From Telluribacter sp035998675 (GTDB taxonomy: Bacteria; Bacteroidota; Bacteroidia; Cytophagales; Spirosomataceae), in NCBI RefSeq assembly GCF_035998675.1, contig NZ_DASYHI010000022.1, positions 248,001 through 312,000 of the forward strand: a stretch of 64,000 nt of DNA, written 5' to 3'. The translations under genes were made by a program, and so were the position numbers. The notes beneath the pieces are model-generated. The model saw only the letters and a program-made list of their open reading frames with translations. It was not told the DNA's origin and searched no databases. Shown piece by piece: positions 34,843 to 44,124 of this stretch (the first letter of the stretch is position 1; each line of letters begins with the position of its first letter).

Positions 34843-36144
34843 ATGCTTAATAAAGTACTTGAAAACTTGAAAATTGAGGCGCTGAACGCCATGCAGCAGG
34901 CTTCCATCCAGGCTGCACAGGATAAGGACGTAGTACTGCTTTCTCCCACCGGCTCGGGCAAAACGCTGGCTTTCCTGCTGCCGGTTCTGCAGAGGCTTTC
35001 CGAAAAGGCAACGGGAGTTCAGGCGCTGGTACTGGTCCCTTCGCGGGAGCTGGCCATGCAGATTGAGCAGGTTTTTCGGCAGATGGGTACGGGCTTCAAG
35101 GTTCTTAGCAGCTACGGCGGCCACCCAACCTACATTGAAAAAAACAGTCTGGTGGAGCCCCCCGCCCTGCTGGTAGGTACCCCAGGCCGAATCGCCTACC
35201 ACCTGCGCCACCACACCATTGATCCTTCTCCTATTCATACGCTGGTTTTGGATGAATTTGACAAAGCGCTGGAACTGGGGTTCCAGAACGATATGGCCTA
35301 CATCATCGGACAGCTGACGGGAGTACGGAAACGCATCCTCACCTCCGCTACCCGCATGGATACTATTCCTGACTTTACAGGAATACAAAATCCGGCGGAA
35401 CTGGACTTTCTGGGAGAAAGTACCAGTAAACCCGACCTGACCCTAAAAGCAATACGTGCGGAATCGACGGAAAAGCCCGAAACATTGTATTCTCTGCTGT
35501 GTGCCCTTGTGAGCGGGGCCACGCTGGTGTTCTGTAACCATAGAGAGGCGGTGGAGCGCATCAGTGAGCTACTCTGGAATCGGGGGCTGGAGCACGGCGT
35601 ATTTCACGGCGGCATGGAGCAACCCGACCGGGAACGGGCTTTGCTCAAATTCAGAAATGGCAGCCATCGGGTACTCCTTACCACCGACCTGGCCTCCCGC
35701 GGTTTGGATATTCCGGAGATTGAACATATAATCCATTACCAGCTACCGCCCACCGAAGAAGCCTTTACCCACCGCAACGGCCGTACGGCCCGTATGCACG
35801 CCAAAGGTACCGCCTACCTCCTCCTGACCGACGACGAAGTACCTGCCTACCTGAGCCAGCCTCTTGACTATTTACAACTACCCGAGCGGGACGAGCTTCC
35901 TGAACCAACCGACTGGAGTACCCTGTACGTTGGAGCGGGTAAGAAAGATAAAATCAATAAAGTGGATATTGTGGGGCTGTTGTTACAGAAAGGCAATTTA
36001 CAGAAAGAGGAACTGGGGCGGATTGAAGTGCAGGACCATGCGGCCTACGCGGCCGTAAAGCGGAACAAGATCAAAGAGGTAGTGCAACTGATCAGGAGCG
36101 AGAAGATTAAGGGAAAAAGAATAAAAATGGAAATTTCGAGATAA
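34843..36144 (+). CDS. DEAD-box RNA helicase with DbpA-type RNA-binding domain
   Basis: A 433-residue helicase. The ATG at 34843 gives MLNKVLENLKIEALNAMQQ, the Q-motif region. Motif I is SPTGSGKT (34-41); motif II is Asp137-Glu-Phe-Asp140 rather than DEAD; motif III is Ser168-Ala-Thr170. Then come TTDLASRGLDIP and HRNGRTARMHAKG. From about residue 373 the C-terminal RRM-like DbpA domain is visible (KVDIVGLLLQKGNL, ELGRIEVQDHAAYAAV, KGKRIKMEISR), which in DbpA recognises 23S rRNA hairpin 92. It likely helps large-subunit assembly. A TACCTTTA -7-like element is at 34793-34800. Confidence 0.85.
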   Translation: MLNKVLENLKIEALNAMQQASIQAAQDKDVVLLSPTGSGKTLAFLLPVLQRLSEKATGVQALVLVPSRELAMQIEQVFRQMGTGFKVLSSYGGHPTYIEKNSLVEPPALLVGTPGRIAYHLRHHTIDPSPIHTLVLDEFDKALELGFQNDMAYIIGQLTGVRKRILTSATRMDTIPDFTGIQNPAELDFLGESTSKPDLTLKAIRAESTEKPETLYSLLCALVSGATLVFCNHREAVERISELLWNRGLEHGVFHGGMEQPDRERALLKFRNGSHRVLLTTDLASRGLDIPEIEHIIHYQLPPTEEAFTHRNGRTARMHAKGTAYLLLTDDEVPAYLSQPLDYLQLPERDELPEPTDWSTLYVGAGKKDKINKVDIVGLLLQKGNLQKEELGRIEVQDHAAYAAVKRNKIKEVVQLIRSEKIKGKRIKMEISR

Positions 36145-36157
36145 TATGTTAAGTACC

Positions 36158-36448
36158 TTACAATTCTCTCAATAAACGAGCCGAATGATGAATCCGAACA
36201 ATCCCTATTTTATCCTCACTTTCCAGAAAATAGATTATCCGGTAGTTTCCTTCAATTAGCTCCCGTAGGTTATCATTTTCAAATTCAGGCACCTTCCTTC
36301 CAACATGGGGATGGCTTTTAAGTACCTCTACCCTTTCAACAATTTTATCGATTAACCTCTCGGCATATAATGGAGAATCACTAGATATATAATCATAGAT
36401 AGTCCGTAAATCATCCAAAGCAAGATTCGACCAAATTAATTGCGCCAT
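36158..36448 (-). CDS. Type II toxin, RelE/ParE family
   Basis: A 96-residue ParE-like protein: the N-terminal strand and helices (LIWSNLALDDLRTIYDYIS, AERLIDKIVERVEVL) are followed by PHVGRKVPEF, LRELIEGNYRIIYF and a closing RIHHSARLL, all typical of the family. Members of the ParE branch poison DNA gyrase; RelE members cleave mRNA. The ParE type is favoured by the sequence. It overlaps the end of the upstream antitoxin gene by 13 bp. Confidence 0.9.
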   Translation of the reverse strand: MAQLIWSNLALDDLRTIYDYISSDSPLYAERLIDKIVERVEVLKSHPHVGRKVPEFENDNLRELIEGNYRIIYFLESEDKIGIVRIHHSARLLREL

Positions 36449-36615
36449 GTCTTTATTGTCTGCTTCACCTCTTCGTGCGTATAGGTCTGGCCTTTATTAA
36501 GTTGCTCCATTCCCTTCTCTACTTTTTCAATAAAAAGTAGCCGCTCAATGAGTTCTTCTAATTCGAATTCAGCCGGCAGTTCATTAACAGCTTCCAGCAC
36601 TTTCTCTTTTCGCAT
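36436..36615 (-). CDS. Antitoxin of the ParE-type system
   Basis: A small helical, charged protein (59 residues from the ATG at 36615): EAVNELPAEFELEELIERLLFIEKVEKGMEQL is split by no domain boundary and is followed by a toxin-binding tail with THEEVKQTIKTW. A TTG six codons upstream is a possible alternative start. It precedes and overlaps the toxin gene in the standard antitoxin-first order. I cannot see a clear DNA-binding fold. Confidence 0.8.
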   Translation of the reverse strand: MRKEKVLEAVNELPAEFELEELIERLLFIEKVEKGMEQLNKGQTYTHEEVKQTIKTWRN

Positions 36616-36667
36616 ATTCCATTTTTTTACCAATTTACCAAAATTACACTAAACAAGTACCTCCACT

Positions 36668-37207
36668 ATGAATAAATCAACTATTAATCCCATGCCTGTT
36701 TTCTTCGACCGGTACATCAATCGGGTGGAAGAAATGGCCCTGCTGGAAGCTTTACAGCGGTATGCCCCCGACATTGTGTTTGCCGAAACGGACCTTCTTA
36801 CGACACTTGGTGATAAAATTTACGCGCCGGGCAAATGGACGGTAAAGGAAATTTTGCAGCACTGCCTGGACACCGAGCGCATAATGACCTACCGGGCCCT
36901 GCGCTTTGCCCGTAACGATAAGACCCAACTGCCCGGATTTGAAGAGGACTACTTTGCCGCCCACGCCAAAGCAGACCGGCGCACACTACCCGACCTGCTG
37001 GAAGAGTGGGCGCTGCTGCGTACCTCTACCCTCGCGCTGTTCAGGAGCTTTGATGAGGAAATGCTAATGCGGAAGGGTTTAACTTTCAAAGGCGACATTT
37101 CGGTACTGGCCCTGGGTTTTGTCATCTGCGGACATCCCGTTCACCACTATAGCGTAATTGAGGAGCGGTACTACCCGCTGCTTGATTCTAAACCGGCTAC
37201 TACGTAG
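36668..37207 (+). CDS. DinB family protein
   Basis: A 179-residue four-helix-bundle protein of the DinB/YfiT superfamily. Putative metal ligands are His in EILQHCLDTERIM and the His pair in GHPVHHYSVIEERYY, with GKWTVKEILQHC being the usual family block. Members are metal-dependent hydrolases or thiol transferases (for example bacillithiol-S-transferases); the specific reaction is not evident. It is transcribed divergently from the toxin-antitoxin pair. Confidence 0.88.
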   Translation: MNKSTINPMPVFFDRYINRVEEMALLEALQRYAPDIVFAETDLLTTLGDKIYAPGKWTVKEILQHCLDTERIMTYRALRFARNDKTQLPGFEEDYFAAHAKADRRTLPDLLEEWALLRTSTLALFRSFDEEMLMRKGLTFKGDISVLALGFVICGHPVHHYSVIEERYYPLLDSKPATT

Positions 37208-37219
37208 GTACCTAAAGCC

Positions 37220-37262
37220 AAAGTACCCGGCACCATTCATTGATGCCGGGTACTTTGTTTTC
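37220..37262. terminator. Bidirectional terminator
   Basis: A 13-bp stem, AAAGTACCCGGCA at 37220-37232 with 37244-37256, followed by TTTTC, between the convergent DinB and carboxylesterase genes. Confidence 0.85.
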
Positions 37263-37285
37263 TTATCTGAGCAGAAATAAATTCT

Positions 37286-38917
37286 CTACTTTTTGCTTGA
37301 CAGCTGATCCAGAAACTGGAACCTCGGCCGGGTAGTATCTTTTTCCAGCCGGGTGTTTTTATCAATAATCATAATCATGGAAGGCTCCTGGCCGGGTTTA
37401 ACAGCGGGCCAGTTGGGTACTCCCAGTCCGTTCGGATTTCCGGTTTTGACAAAGTTGAGATACACCTGCTGAAAAATCTCCGATACCTTGTAATCTTCGG
37501 GCTGCCAGTCATATACTTTATTAGTCGCCAGATTCCCCATGGCATACTCAATATCAGCCGAATGCACCGCGCCCTTCGGAGCGGGCGGACGGTTGGCCGT
37601 GGCGGCCGCGCCCCGGATCACGCCACCGGCCAGTCCGGCTACGGCGTCACCCATTTCGGGCCGCATGGCCGGGCGTGGGTGGGTGTAGAAGTACCGGTAC
37701 ACGGGCTTGCCACTGGTTTTGGCGTGTACATCGCCCCATTTCCAGCTGCTGAATCCGGTGAAGCGGTCACCAGCCAGCGCCGTAGCCGCCTCCATTACCT
37801 CATCGTTGGTAGTAGCCGGATACAGTTTTAACACTTCTTCGGCGTTGCTTCCGTACAAATTCTGAACCGCCTTGCGATAATTCGCCGGGCTAGGCTCCTC
37901 TTTTCCCAGTATAGACCGGTAGTTATTTTCTTCGGAGTTCCAGCCGATTAGAAGAGGTACTTTGGCCTGCTCACCCGCCATAAATATATCTACCGGCGCT
38001 TTGGGGAAGTAATAGCCATCTACCACGGCACCAAAGCGGGGTACGCCCTGTTTGGCGGTAGCTTCGAGTATTTCGGTAGCCGACATCTTACGCAGGTCCG
38101 CCAGTGACTTAGCCCCTACCATAGTCGCGAACTTCACCCCGTTTTCTTCGCCCTGCGCCAGGGTTGTAGCCGACAAGGTACCCAGTAGGGAACCACTGGA
38201 ACCAATGGCCCCTGCAATCAGATTTTTAGCCAGCGGAGAAGCCATCTGGGCACTCACCGACACCGAACCGGCCGATTCACCGGCCACGGTAATCTTATTG
38301 GGATCACCACCAAAGGCAGCAATGTTATCTTTCAGCCAGCGCAGCGCGGCCGTCTGGTCCATGAAACCGTAGTTACCTGACGCATTGTTGGGTGACTCCT
38401 TCGTGAGTTCGGTGTGCGCCATGAAGCCAAAAACGGTGAGACGGTGGCTGAGGGTAACGGTAATCATGCCCTGCCGCGCCAGGGTTTCGCCGTCGTAGCG
38501 GGGCTCGGAGCCGTCTCCGGCAATCAGGCCACCTCCGTAAATGTACACCAGTACGGGTAGCTTTTCATTACCGGTTTTGGCGGGTGTCCAGACGTTCAGG
38601 TACAGACAATCTTCGCTCATTCCGTCGGAGCGGAAATTCATATCCCCAAAGACGGATCGCTGCATGGGGCGGGGACCAAATTTCTCGGCTTTCCGGACGC
38701 CCTGCCAGGTTTTGGGGGGCTGGGGCGCTTTCCAGCGTAACTCTCCTACCGGAGGCTGAGCAAACGGTATACCTTTAAACGTATAAACCCCCGACTCATC
38801 CACGCCTTCCAGCGTACCCTGAGCGACCTTCACACGGGGCGCTGCACCTTCTTTTTTTAATTGGGCCAATACCATCAGTGGTGTACTTAGCAGTAATAAA
38901 ACCAGGATTTTTTTCAT
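37286..38917 (-). CDS. Type B carboxylesterase/lipase family protein, exported
   Basis: A 543-residue alpha/beta-hydrolase with a signal peptide (MKKILVLLLLSTPLMVLAQ) from the ATG at 38917. The nucleophile is Ser215 in AGESAGS, the oxyanion hole lies in YIYGGGLIAG, and the N-terminal signature EDCLYLNVWTP is diagnostic of type B esterases. The catalytic Glu is expected in IGWNSEENNY and the His in YRYFYTHPRP or ARGAVHSADIEYAMG-like segments (the latter reads GAVHSADIEY). The substrate is an ester of unknown nature. It is monocistronic. Confidence 0.9.
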   Translation of the reverse strand: MKKILVLLLLSTPLMVLAQLKKEGAAPRVKVAQGTLEGVDESGVYTFKGIPFAQPPVGELRWKAPQPPKTWQGVRKAEKFGPRPMQRSVFGDMNFRSDGMSEDCLYLNVWTPAKTGNEKLPVLVYIYGGGLIAGDGSEPRYDGETLARQGMITVTLSHRLTVFGFMAHTELTKESPNNASGNYGFMDQTAALRWLKDNIAAFGGDPNKITVAGESAGSVSVSAQMASPLAKNLIAGAIGSSGSLLGTLSATTLAQGEENGVKFATMVGAKSLADLRKMSATEILEATAKQGVPRFGAVVDGYYFPKAPVDIFMAGEQAKVPLLIGWNSEENNYRSILGKEEPSPANYRKAVQNLYGSNAEEVLKLYPATTNDEVMEAATALAGDRFTGFSSWKWGDVHAKTSGKPVYRYFYTHPRPAMRPEMGDAVAGLAGGVIRGAAATANRPPAPKGAVHSADIEYAMGNLATNKVYDWQPEDYKVSEIFQQVYLNFVKTGNPNGLGVPNWPAVKPGQEPSMIMIIDKNTRLEKDTTRPRFQFLDQLSSKK

Positions 38918-39201
38918 AGGTTTTCTCATGAACAAAGCTTTTACTTTATCTTGTAAACTATACACAAAGAGTCATTAGGTGGTTTAATCTACTACAACAG
39001 GCCGGGCCCCTATTGGTAAAAGTTAAATTGTTAACCTTTAAAAAAGCCAGACCGTTGAAAAACTAACTTAGGTGGAGGTACCTTTACGGCTAAAAAAAGA
39101 CTGACCGCCGGAATTCGGAGGGAATGGCACGGAGTTATGGAGTAGTCAGGCAACAGAAGAAATAAAGCAAACGACAAACCTCTAACCTATACACAGCTAT
39201 T

Positions 39202-39609
39202 ATGGCCTGGAAAGAATCACGACTGTACAGCATCTTCAAATTTAAGTGTCCGCGCTGCCACGAAGGCGATATGTTCACGCCGGGTACGCTGTTTAATCCC
39301 GCCAAGTTTTCCAAAATGTACCCCAAGTGCAGCTGCTGCGGCCAGTCCTTTGAGCCGGAGCCGGGCTACTACTTTGGGGCTATGTTTGTGAGTTACGCCA
39401 TCAATACCGCTCTGTTCGTGGCGGTTTGGGTAGCCCTGAACGTGATCCTGGGGGACTATTCGATTACAACCATGGTCGTCACCATTGTCATCATGGCCAT
39501 CCTGTTCCTTTCTCTGATATTCCGGCTCTCCCGCTCCATCTGGATCAATATATTTATTGGCTACGAAGGCCCCTGCGATCAGATACCCAAGAAGCAAGGT
39601 TTTAAGTAA
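39202..39609 (+). CDS. DUF983 family membrane protein
   Basis: A 135-residue protein. The N-terminal cytoplasmic part has a zinc-ribbon-like pair, CPRC (with HEGDMF) and CSCCG, followed by EPGYYFGAMFVSYAIN, the DUF983 signature, and two transmembrane helices at about 64-82 and 88-106. It ends with ANIFIGYEGPCDQ-like sequence. The function of the family is unknown. A possible promoter (GTTG-N21-TACCTTTA) lies at 39054-39086. Confidence 0.88.
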   Translation: MAWKESRLYSIFKFKCPRCHEGDMFTPGTLFNPAKFSKMYPKCSCCGQSFEPEPGYYFGAMFVSYAINTALFVAVWVALNVILGDYSITTMVVTIVIMAILFLSLIFRLSRSIWINIFIGYEGPCDQIPKKQGFK

Positions 39610-39618
39610 GTACCTGGC

Positions 39619-39894
39619 TCAGCGGTCGCTGTGGCCCAGGCTGCGCTCGGGATCAATCCGGTCGCGGACCAGTTGTTTGACTTCCTTGGGTTCGGGAAAG
39701 CGGCCTTCCTGCTTCCGGTCCCAAAGTACCTCTTCCCCCATGGTGATGGAGTACCTGCCGGCCACTTCGGCCGGATGCAGCGTTACACCGTGCAGGTCTT
39801 CCGAAAAAGTAGTGAGTAGTTCCTGCGCCATCCAGGCGGCCCGCAGCAACCAGCCACATTTTGGGCAGTATTCGATAATAATGGTTGGTTTCAT
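39619..39894 (-). CDS. SelT/SelW/SelH (Rdx) family protein
   Basis: A 91-residue thioredoxin-like protein. It begins with a beta strand and the redox CxxC motif EYCPKCGWLLRAAWMAQELL, the Rdx-family signature in which the second Cys replaces selenocysteine of SelW. The rest (DLHGVTLHPAEVAGRYSITM, LWDRKQEGRFPE, VKQLVRDRI) completes the fold. The precise redox partner is unknown. It converges with DUF983, with only 9 bp between stop codons. Confidence 0.9.
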   Translation of the reverse strand: MKPTIIIEYCPKCGWLLRAAWMAQELLTTFSEDLHGVTLHPAEVAGRYSITMGEEVLWDRKQEGRFPEPKEVKQLVRDRIDPERSLGHSDR

Positions 39895-40063
39895 ACGAAT
39901 CAGTTTGGAATGAGTGAGTGGTGAATGAGGGAATGAGCCGCCCTAATTTCTCTGGCCTACATAGTTCAAAAACGACAAACACTTTGTAAAAAACACCCCT
40001 TGTCCTGGTAGGACCAGGCCGCCAGAGCCGGAAGGGGGCAGAAGAGACGCGGGATGAGGTACA

Positions 40064-41173
40064 TTAAATACTTTGCTGAAAGCTTTTCATAATCCAGCCG
40101 CCACCCACTACGTCGTCGCCTTCGTAAAATACGGCTGCCTGGCCGGGTGCAATTCCGTTGACACCGTCGTGGAAGAGTACCTTTATCCTGTCGGGTTCTT
40201 CCTGAATAACAGTGGCCGGGGCACCATCGTGCTTGTAACGGACTTTTGTAACGGTTTCAAGGGGTTGGTCAAGAGAAGCGTACTTCTGTAGGTTCAGTTT
40301 GCTGACATACATGCCGTCCCGGTAGAGTGACGGCATATCACCCAGTACTACTTCGTTGGTTTCTTTCCGGATTTCGGTCACGAATACCGGCCTCCCTAAC
40401 GCAATACCCAGGCCTTTGCGTTGGCCCACGGTATAAAATGGGTAACCCTCGTGCGTACCTACCACGGTACCGTCTTCCAGTACGTACTTGCCTCCCGCTA
40501 CTTCGGCTTCCAGGCCCGGTACCCGGCGCCGCAAAAATCCCCGGTAGTCATTGTCGGGTACAAAGCATATTTCGTAGCTTTCGGACTTATTGACCAAGTC
40601 AATAAAGCCCCGTTCGCGGGCCATATCGCGTATTTCACTTTTATGCAGGTACCCCAGCGGTAGCTGCGTACGGCTCAGACTTTCCTGCGAAACGCCCCAC
40701 AGAACGTAGCTCTGATCTTTCCAGGTGTCTACGCCTTTGGAAACTATGTGACGCCCGCCTTCTTCGCGCAGGTTGGCGTAGTGGCCGGTCGCAATAAACT
40801 CGCAGTCGAGGCGGTCGGCGCGGCGCAGCAGCGCGTCCCATTTAATGTGCGTGTTACACAGTACGCAGGGATTGGGGGTGCGTCCGGCCAGGTACTCGCT
40901 GGTGAAGTGGTCAATGACATAGTCACCAAACTCGTTGCGGATATCCAGGATGTAGTGGGGAAAGCCCAGCTCCACGGCCACGTTGCGGGCGTCGTTGATG
41001 GAGTCGAGGGAGCAGCAGCCGGTTTCCTTTTTGGTACCACCGCTGCTGGCGTAGTCCCAGGTTTTCATGGTCATGCCTATGACCTCGTAGCCTTGCTCGT
41101 GCAGCATAACCGCCGCCAGTGAAGAGTCAATGCCGCCACTCATGGCGACCAATATTCGTCCGTGTTTGCTCAT
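40064..41173 (-). CDS. mnmA: tRNA 2-thiouridine(34) synthase MnmA
   Basis: A 369-residue thiouridylase that thiolates the wobble uridine of tRNA-Lys, -Glu and -Gln. The ATP-binding PP-loop is SGGIDSS at 12-18. The catalytic cysteine is in NPCVLCN, and the second in SYEICFV. GYPFYTVGQRKGLGIALG marks the central domain, and a C-terminal beta-barrel follows. It is a complete, normal-length enzyme, monocistronic. Confidence 0.95.
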   Translation of the reverse strand: MSKHGRILVAMSGGIDSSLAAVMLHEQGYEVIGMTMKTWDYASSGGTKKETGCCSLDSINDARNVAVELGFPHYILDIRNEFGDYVIDHFTSEYLAGRTPNPCVLCNTHIKWDALLRRADRLDCEFIATGHYANLREEGGRHIVSKGVDTWKDQSYVLWGVSQESLSRTQLPLGYLHKSEIRDMARERGFIDLVNKSESYEICFVPDNDYRGFLRRRVPGLEAEVAGGKYVLEDGTVVGTHEGYPFYTVGQRKGLGIALGRPVFVTEIRKETNEVVLGDMPSLYRDGMYVSKLNLQKYASLDQPLETVTKVRYKHDGAPATVIQEEPDRIKVLFHDGVNGIAPGQAAVFYEGDDVVGGGWIMKSFQQSI

Positions 41174-41317
41174 GTTGTTAATCCGCGAAGGTTCAAAGCC
41201 TTCCGATTTTTGTAATAGTAGTAGTTATTTTCTTGCAAAAGTAGATAATTGCTTCAACAAACAGACTGCCGGACAAAGTTCGTTTCCGGAAAGTGTTACA
41301 CCTTTACTACTTTCGGG

Positions 41318-41325
41318 TAACTTTG
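41318..41325 (+). promoter_or_regulatory. Bacteroidota -7 promoter element (TAACTTTG)
   Basis: TAACTTTG lies about 45 bp before the first ATG of the membrane-protein gene. The -33 box is not convincing. Confidence 0.4.
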
Positions 41326-41368
41326 GTTTTCTACTCAAAATGAACCGTATATTGCCAACTTACCCATT

Positions 41369-42853
41369 ATGCCAACTCCTTATTTGGGAATGAATACTAC
41401 TTTATTGCGTAAATTAAGCCTTGCATACCTGCTGCTACCCCACCTCCTTTTTGTACTTGGCTGGTTCCGGATTCAATACAGTATACCCATCGCTCTGGGC
41501 TTTTTATATTTATTTGGGATTGAAACTTTTAAAAAGCAGGATACTGCTGCCCCACCCCTACTCCCCAAAGAAATCCTTTTCCTGGTACTTTTCTCCTTGG
41601 TTTGGGCCGCCGTAACCGGAGTGGGCAACCTTTCGTACCAAACCATAGACCACGTAGCTCACAATGCCAAGTACTATGACCTTTACAAAAATCCCTGGCC
41701 CATGTACTTCGCCGAAAAAGGGCAGTACGCCTGCTACTATTTCAGCTACTACTTAGTACCGGCCCTGTTTTCAAAAGTTACCAATCAACTGTCCATTCCG
41801 GCTCTCGTTATCTGGACTGCACTAGGGTTCGCGCTGGGCCTGGCCTGGATATTCCTGCTTATCAACAAGAGTAAAAGGCTTCTGGTAGTTTTTTTATGTA
41901 TTGGCGGAATCGGGCATTTTCTTAAAACCCTTATTTACCGAAGCCTTGAACATGACTTCCACATTGTTCCTTTTACCATCGAAATATGGTCGGTCTTTGA
42001 GCAGTCTTTGTGGGTACCCAATCAGGTCATTACTTCTATTTTACTGGTAGGGATAGTACTTCATGATACCTTCATCCGAAAAAAAATGGACGAAAGTTTC
42101 TTTCCGATAACGCTGGGTTTTACCTGGGCCATTTTTCCCTCTATGGTACTGGTTTTTCTTTTCGGCATAGTCTTTTTTCAACGGTACTGGAGGCACTTCA
42201 ACCAGCTATTTGGCAGACAATTCGTCAACTGGTACCTGTTACCCGGACTCCTGTTTCTTCCCACCTTTGTTTACCTGCTATCCTCCGACGGGCTGCCGGT
42301 CAATGGTTTCATCTGGTCTTTCGACCCCCTTTCGGAAATCTTTCTGGAATACACCATCGAAATTGTCATTGACTGTCTGGTCCTCATCACGCTAACGCTC
42401 TACCTGCGCCCCTACCAGGATACCTTCCCTAGCTGGTTCATGTATGCTACTTTTGGGCTTTTTGTGGTTATGTCGCAGTATAGAATCGGCCTGGTTAACG
42501 ACTGGTTAATTCGTGGCACTATACCTGTTTTTTGCGTAATCGGGGTTTTTCTCCTCAGAGGTGTTCATACGTATTTCCGCAAGGAAAAGCCCCTGCTTAC
42601 CCCAAAGCCTATCCTGCTGTTACTATTTCTGGTGTCCCTTGGTATGGTAGTTCCAACGGTTCACCTGGGTCGCGCTCTTTATAAAAATGCAGGTACCAAA
42701 GCTTTATTTCCGGACTACATTCCTTTTGAACCGTATCCATTCAACCAGTTTCCCAATACCTACGAAGCAATTAAGTACCACTGGGGGAAGCAGGGCGCGG
42801 ATGAATACCTCGCTAACAAAAACTCTTTTTACGTCCGCTACCTGGCCCGTTAG
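41369..42853 (+). CDS. Polytopic membrane protein of unknown function
   Basis: A 494-residue protein with about ten hydrophobic segments, starting KLSLAYLLLPHLLFVLGWF and ending FLVSLGMVVPTV. A conserved-looking loop after the second segment reads VGNLSYQTIDHVAHNAKYYD, followed by KNPWPMYF, and the C-terminal soluble tail holds PYPFNQFPNTYEAIKYHW. The Asp-His near the first loop recalls GT-C glycosyltransferases, but I cannot confirm that. The frame could also start seven codons later (ATG at 41390). No informative neighbours. Confidence 0.75.
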   Translation: MPTPYLGMNTTLLRKLSLAYLLLPHLLFVLGWFRIQYSIPIALGFLYLFGIETFKKQDTAAPPLLPKEILFLVLFSLVWAAVTGVGNLSYQTIDHVAHNAKYYDLYKNPWPMYFAEKGQYACYYFSYYLVPALFSKVTNQLSIPALVIWTALGFALGLAWIFLLINKSKRLLVVFLCIGGIGHFLKTLIYRSLEHDFHIVPFTIEIWSVFEQSLWVPNQVITSILLVGIVLHDTFIRKKMDESFFPITLGFTWAIFPSMVLVFLFGIVFFQRYWRHFNQLFGRQFVNWYLLPGLLFLPTFVYLLSSDGLPVNGFIWSFDPLSEIFLEYTIEIVIDCLVLITLTLYLRPYQDTFPSWFMYATFGLFVVMSQYRIGLVNDWLIRGTIPVFCVIGVFLLRGVHTYFRKEKPLLTPKPILLLLFLVSLGMVVPTVHLGRALYKNAGTKALFPDYIPFEPYPFNQFPNTYEAIKYHWGKQGADEYLANKNSFYVRYLAR

Positions 42854-42863
42854 CCGGAGTACC

Positions 42864-43943
42864 TTAGTCAAATATAGCATACACCGCAAAGGAAGCCAGC
42901 CAGTGGTCGCCGCCGTAGTTGCCGGAGGTAACGTTCGGTAAGGTTTTGAGTAAAAACTGCCCGGCCGTATCGTTGAAAAGCTTTTTCCAGGGATGGCTGG
43001 CGGGTAGTGTCTTCGCTATTCCTTTCATACACCAGGCGCGGCTAAGACTGAGCCCATCCAGGTGCACGATCTGAAAATCGGTGCGGTCGCTGACAATTGG
43101 CATCCGGATAATGGTATCAATGCTTCGCTTTTCGTAAAAGGTATTCAGCCATTTTTCAAAGTCTTTGGCCGGAAGTACCCGGCGCATCAGGTCGGCAATT
43201 TCCAGACTGGGCGAAAGAAAGTCGGAGCCGTCGGGTTCGAGGTAGGCGGGGGTACTTTCATTCTTTTCATAGAATACTTTACTCTTTTCAATCACCGCTT
43301 TTTCAAAGGCCGGATTGCCCACCGTCCGCGCCCAGTCCAGCGCGAACACCAGCCCAAAAGCCGTGTTGGGATGTACTCCGGTGCGGTTGGGATAGGTTTG
43401 TTTGGGCAAAAAATTGGTCCATAGCTCCACTAAAGCCAGCGTAAGGGGCTGCAGGTTCTGGTGCCACTGCCTGGCCAGGGGTGTATCCCAGGTAGCCAGT
43501 TCCTGGTCCAGCTTGAGCAGCCAGGCCCAGCCGTAGGTACGTTCAAAGGTGCGGGTAGTCTTGTATTTGGTGAAGTACTCGGCTTCCACTTTTATGCGGG
43601 CCGGGTCAAAGTTCCTGTTAAAAATAGCGATGATCTGCTCACGCTCCGGCAGGTCGGGGTAGGTCTTGAGGAGTTTGGCGAGCATCCAGTGCCCGTGTAC
43701 ACTCGAGTGCCAGTCGAGGCAGCCGTAAAAAGAAGGATGAAGCTCACTCGGCAACAGGCGGTGGTCGTCGGGGCTGTCGGACGAGTGGCCGGTTTTATTG
43801 GGAAACTCCTGATCAATGCAGTGAATCGGCAGGGAGGCCAGGCGACTGGCCATTTCTTTTGAAAACAAAGAAGAGTTTTGGGAGAATCCGGCAAATGAAA
43901 TCATCAGCAACAACAGGACAAACGGGTACTTTTTTAGATTCAT
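42864..43943 (-). CDS. DUF2891 family protein, exported
   Basis: A 359-residue protein with a signal peptide (about 1-21, ending GFSQ). The DUF2891 landmark HPSFYGCLDWHSSVHGHWML is present, followed by helical repeats (ERTYGWAWLLKLDQELATW, NRTGVHPNTAFGLVFALDWAR), and PDGSDFLSPSLEIADLMRR. The fold looks like an (alpha/alpha)6 barrel of the glycoside-hydrolase type, but no activity is established by what I can see. It is monocistronic and convergent with the membrane-protein gene. Confidence 0.9.
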   Translation of the reverse strand: MNLKKYPFVLLLLMISFAGFSQNSSLFSKEMASRLASLPIHCIDQEFPNKTGHSSDSPDDHRLLPSELHPSFYGCLDWHSSVHGHWMLAKLLKTYPDLPEREQIIAIFNRNFDPARIKVEAEYFTKYKTTRTFERTYGWAWLLKLDQELATWDTPLARQWHQNLQPLTLALVELWTNFLPKQTYPNRTGVHPNTAFGLVFALDWARTVGNPAFEKAVIEKSKVFYEKNESTPAYLEPDGSDFLSPSLEIADLMRRVLPAKDFEKWLNTFYEKRSIDTIIRMPIVSDRTDFQIVHLDGLSLSRAWCMKGIAKTLPASHPWKKLFNDTAGQFLLKTLPNVTSGNYGGDHWLASFAVYAIFD

Positions 43944-44031
43944 ATTGAATAATAAATTGAGAGTATTGGCAGGAAAGGCTACTAATTTAGGGACAAGAAG
44001 CTATATGTAGGGTACTTAGCGGCCAAACTAT

Positions 44032-44039
44032 TACTTTTG
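44032..44039 (+). promoter_or_regulatory. Bacteroidota -7 promoter element (TACTTTTG)
   Basis: TACTTTTG about 85 bp before the TrpF-like start. No clear -33 partner. Confidence 0.4.
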
Positions 44040-44124
44040 TGACCACTGTCCCGGCCACTTTACAGGCAGACAGGTTCCGGATACGGGTTTGCCTGCCTCA
44101 TTTGCCATACAAGAAAATAAAAAA